From assembly GCF_018324385.1 (NCBI RefSeq), contig NZ_AP019536.1, forward strand, positions 1,178,001 to 1,242,000: a stretch of 64,000 nucleotides of DNA. The letters run 5' to 3'. Shown here piece after piece: positions 62,064-64,000 of the stretch. The DNA comes from Ferrigenium kumadai. Lineage in GTDB: Bacteria > Pseudomonadota > Gammaproteobacteria > Burkholderiales > Gallionellaceae. A program made the position numbers and the translations under genes. Each line of letters opens with the position of its first letter. The stretch's first letter is position 1. The notes beneath the pieces are model-generated. The model saw only the letters and a list, made by a program, of their open reading frames with translations, was not told the origin of the DNA and ran no database searches.

Positions 62064-62372
62064 ATGCGCAATGTTTCCAGTGTCACTTCGACTTATACCA
62101 GTATGGGCGAACGCTCGGTGAACGGGCTGGGCAGTGCCCATGCGGTCAAGCCGGTGCAGGCGCGCGGGCCGGCTTCGGCGGCTGAGCAAGACCGGCATCA
62201 CCATGATGCGGCTCGGCATGAACGGCACGATATGCCCCGGGAGGAGCGGCGCAAGGTCGCCCGACGCGTTAGCCATCAGCCGGTGCTGGTCGAGCTGCGT
62301 TCCGGCGTTGACCGCCGCCGTCACAACCGGCGCGAGGGCGACATCGTCGAGCATATCGACGAAGAGGCCTAG
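62064..62372 (+). CDS. Small basic hypothetical protein
   Basis: This 102-residue protein has a strong GAGGAGGG site. It is hydrophilic and basic, rich in His and Arg (AEQDRHHHDAARHERHDMPREERRK), with RSGVDRRRHNRREGDIVEHID at the end, whose DRRR-x-NRR pattern resembles PilZ-adjacent or ribosome-related tails but no family is clear. No signal peptide or membrane helix. It ends five bases before the convergent GGDEF gene. Confidence 0.55.
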   Translation: MRNVSSVTSTYTSMGERSVNGLGSAHAVKPVQARGPASAAEQDRHHHDAARHERHDMPREERRKVARRVSHQPVLVELRSGVDRRRHNRREGDIVEHIDEEA

Positions 62373-62376
62373 CAGA

Positions 62377-64000
62377 CTATCCGTCTGCTTGCGGGGCCAC
62401 CACCACCCGGTTCCGCCCGCTCTCCTTCGCCATGTATAGCCCCTTGTCAGCCGACGCCATGACCTCCTGGCCGGTATTGCCGTGGATCGTGTAGGACGCA
62501 ACACCCAGCGAGAGGGTGGCGCGAATTTCCTTTCCCTCATATGTCATCCGCAAAGCTTCGAATGAGGCACGCCATTGTTCGGCACGTTGAGTCGCCGTTA
62601 CGATGGGAGTGTGGGGCAATACCGCCAGGAACTCCTCGCCGCCGAAGCGGCAGGCGATGTCGCGTCCGCGGATATGTCCGCTTAACAGTTCGCCCAATGC
62701 CTGGAGCACCAGATCGCCCGCTTGGTGACCATAGGTGTCGTTGATTTTCTTGAAGTGGTCGATATCCATCATGATCAGGCTTACGGGGTAGTTTTCCCGC
62801 TTCGCTCCGGCGAACTCACGAACCAGTGTTTCCTCCATATAGCGACGGTTGAACAGCCCGGTAAGGGGGTCGCGGATCGCCTGCTCGCGCAGCGTCTCCT
62901 GCAGTTTTTCGATTTCCTGCAACTGCGCGCCGAGGCGGCCATTGGCCTCATGCAATTCATTCTCGGCACGCTTGCGTTCGGTGATGTCGTGTATGGTTCC
63001 CCGCATTTTGACAGGCTTGCCGGAGTCGTCGAATTCCGCCTCACCGATCTGATGCACGACCCGGCTGTCCCCGCTAGGCAGAATGATCCGATGCTCGATG
63101 TCATAACCCTGACCGTGCAGCACCTTTTCTATGCTCTGGGCGACCAAAGGACGATCGTCGGGGTGGATGGCATCCATAAAGGCATCATAGGTGGGATCGA
63201 ACAGTCCCGGCTGCCTGCCGAAGATGCGGAAAATCTCATCGGACCAAGCCAGATCGCCCCCCAGGATGTCCCATTCCCAGCTTCCCAAATGCGCGATTCC
63301 CTGCGCCTTTTTCAGACTTTGCTCGCTTTCCCTGAGCGCCTCCTCGGCGAGCACTCGCACCTCGATCTCGTGCTGCAGCTCTTCCCGGGAGGCAGTCACC
63401 TGCTGCAACCGTTCCAGCATGCGGTCGAAATCACGCGACAAGTCGCCCAGTTCGTCGTTGGTCGTCATACCCACCCGATGGCCGAGATCGCCGGAACCGA
63501 TGATTTCCGTTTCCCGGCGCAACCGAAGCAGCGGCCCGATGATGCTCCGTCCGATCAGGTAAGCGAGCACCGCGATGGTCGAGGTCATGATTCCCGCCAG
63601 TACCAGGGAAATTCCGAAAACCTTGCGCCGGTATTGCGTGATTTCCGTCCGCTTGCGCCGTTGCAGTGAGAGGGCATCGGACAGCATGGCCTGAACGCCG
63701 AAACTCATCCGGTAAACCAGTCTTTCCTGCTGTTCGGCAACGATAGCCGCGGTTCCGCTCTTCCGCAGCCGCCGGGGCAGGAGCTGCGATGCCTCGAACA
63801 ACTGCAATTGAATCTTGTGAGCATGACGCAGTCTTTCTATAACTGTCTTGTCTTGCGAGGTGTCGAAGCGCACTTCGCTCAGCAGTTCGCCGAGTTTCTG
63901 ATGTTGTTTGAGCCATTGGTTGCGGGCGCGATACTCGTCGGGATGGAGGGAGAGATCCTGGCCGAGCAGGGTCAGCTGAAATATGTCCATTGCGATCACG
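62377..64000 (-). CDS. HAMP-PAS-GGDEF diguanylate cyclase, N-terminus cut by window edge
   Basis: At least 540 residues are present; the frame runs to the edge (GTG at 63999) so the start, and probably a first membrane helix, lie outside. A periplasmic helical sensor part is followed by a membrane helix (about 128-150), a HAMP region, a PAS domain (about 230-345, LGSWEWDILGG and GTIHDITERKRAE), and a GGDEF domain with GGEEF and, five residues upstream, an RGRD inhibitory site. It should make c-di-GMP and be product-inhibited. The sensor signal is unknown. Confidence 0.88.
   Translation of the reverse strand, partial: VIAMDIFQLTLLGQDLSLHPDEYRARNQWLKQHQKLGELLSEVRFDTSQDKTVIERLRHAHKIQLQLFEASQLLPRRLRKSGTAAIVAEQQERLVYRMSFGVQAMLSDALSLQRRKRTEITQYRRKVFGISLVLAGIMTSTIAVLAYLIGRSIIGPLLRLRRETEIIGSGDLGHRVGMTTNDELGDLSRDFDRMLERLQQVTASREELQHEIEVRVLAEEALRESEQSLKKAQGIAHLGSWEWDILGGDLAWSDEIFRIFGRQPGLFDPTYDAFMDAIHPDDRPLVAQSIEKVLHGQGYDIEHRIILPSGDSRVVHQIGEAEFDDSGKPVKMRGTIHDITERKRAENELHEANGRLGAQLQEIEKLQETLREQAIRDPLTGLFNRRYMEETLVREFAGAKRENYPVSLIMMDIDHFKKINDTYGHQAGDLVLQALGELLSGHIRGRDIACRFGGEEFLAVLPHTPIVTATQRAEQWRASFEALRMTYEGKEIRATLSLGVASYTIHGNTGQEVMASADKGLYMAKESGRNRVVVAPQADG

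Overview
The window looks like chromosomal DNA of a betaproteobacterium, most likely in the Nitrosomonadales (Gallionellaceae-like). That placement is an inference. It rests on high GC, betaproteobacterial-style proteins (RNase E beside divergent RluC, Map-GlnD, UvrB followed by a small tyrosine phosphatase) and Shine-Dalgarno-led genes with frequent ATGA overlaps. It cannot be proved without a search.

Layout. 1-5.8 kb: a plus-strand operon with the 3-prime end of a bidirectional-type [NiFe] hydrogenase large subunit, its maturation protease, a pyruvate:ferredoxin oxidoreductase (gamma, alpha, beta), a GltD-like flavoprotein fused to a ferredoxin, and HypA. 5.8-11 kb (minus): AcvB/VirJ and MprF (lysyl-phosphatidylglycerol turnover), an arylesterase lipoprotein and a small cytochrome c. 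11-17.5 kb: a Pat-type protein acetyltransferase, glycogen phosphorylase and a histone-deacetylase-family protein; a degraded copy of the deacetylase gene start lies on the far side of glgP. 17.7-21 kb: a 1101-residue coiled-coil protein with a C-terminal membrane anchor. 21.05-22.6 kb: a short integron-like cassette array of three minus-strand genes separated by attC-like sites, with no integrase. 22.8-26.1 kb: glnD and map. 26.3-30.2 kb: a small glycine-zipper protein, a GGDEF-EAL plus HDOD pair bounded by near-identical terminators, and a patatin-like phospholipase. 30.3-38.9 kb: a complete nine-gene V/A-type ATPase operon. 39-42.7 kb: periplasmic catalase, small proteins, an orphan sigma-70 region 2 protein, a GST, DUF192 and DUF1653 proteins. 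42.9 kb: tRNA-Asn. 43-48.5 kb: an AsmA-like protein followed by a 1232-residue protein joining a coiled coil, a class III nucleotide cyclase, a membrane segment and an AsmA-like domain. 48.5-50 kb: an aspartate aminotransferase whose last codons and downstream hairpin have been tandemly copied twice. 50-54.6 kb: a thiol/peroxide-type cluster with an AraC regulator, then RhlE. 54.7-58.1 kb: uvrB, phosphatase, YkgJ-like protein and a frameshifted VOC protein. 58.2-64 kb: RNase E, RluC, a small basic protein and a partial HAMP-PAS-GGDEF protein.

Together the genes suggest a metabolically flexible freshwater or sediment bacterium able to link hydrogen and pyruvate through ferredoxin, with glycogen turnover, an extra rotary ATPase, c-di-GMP and class III cyclase signalling, and lysyl-lipid remodelling. 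The most novel-looking items are the cyclase-AsmA fusion next to its AsmA paralogue, the attC cassette array, the 83-base tandem repeat of the aminotransferase 3-prime end, and the direct repeat flanking glgP.
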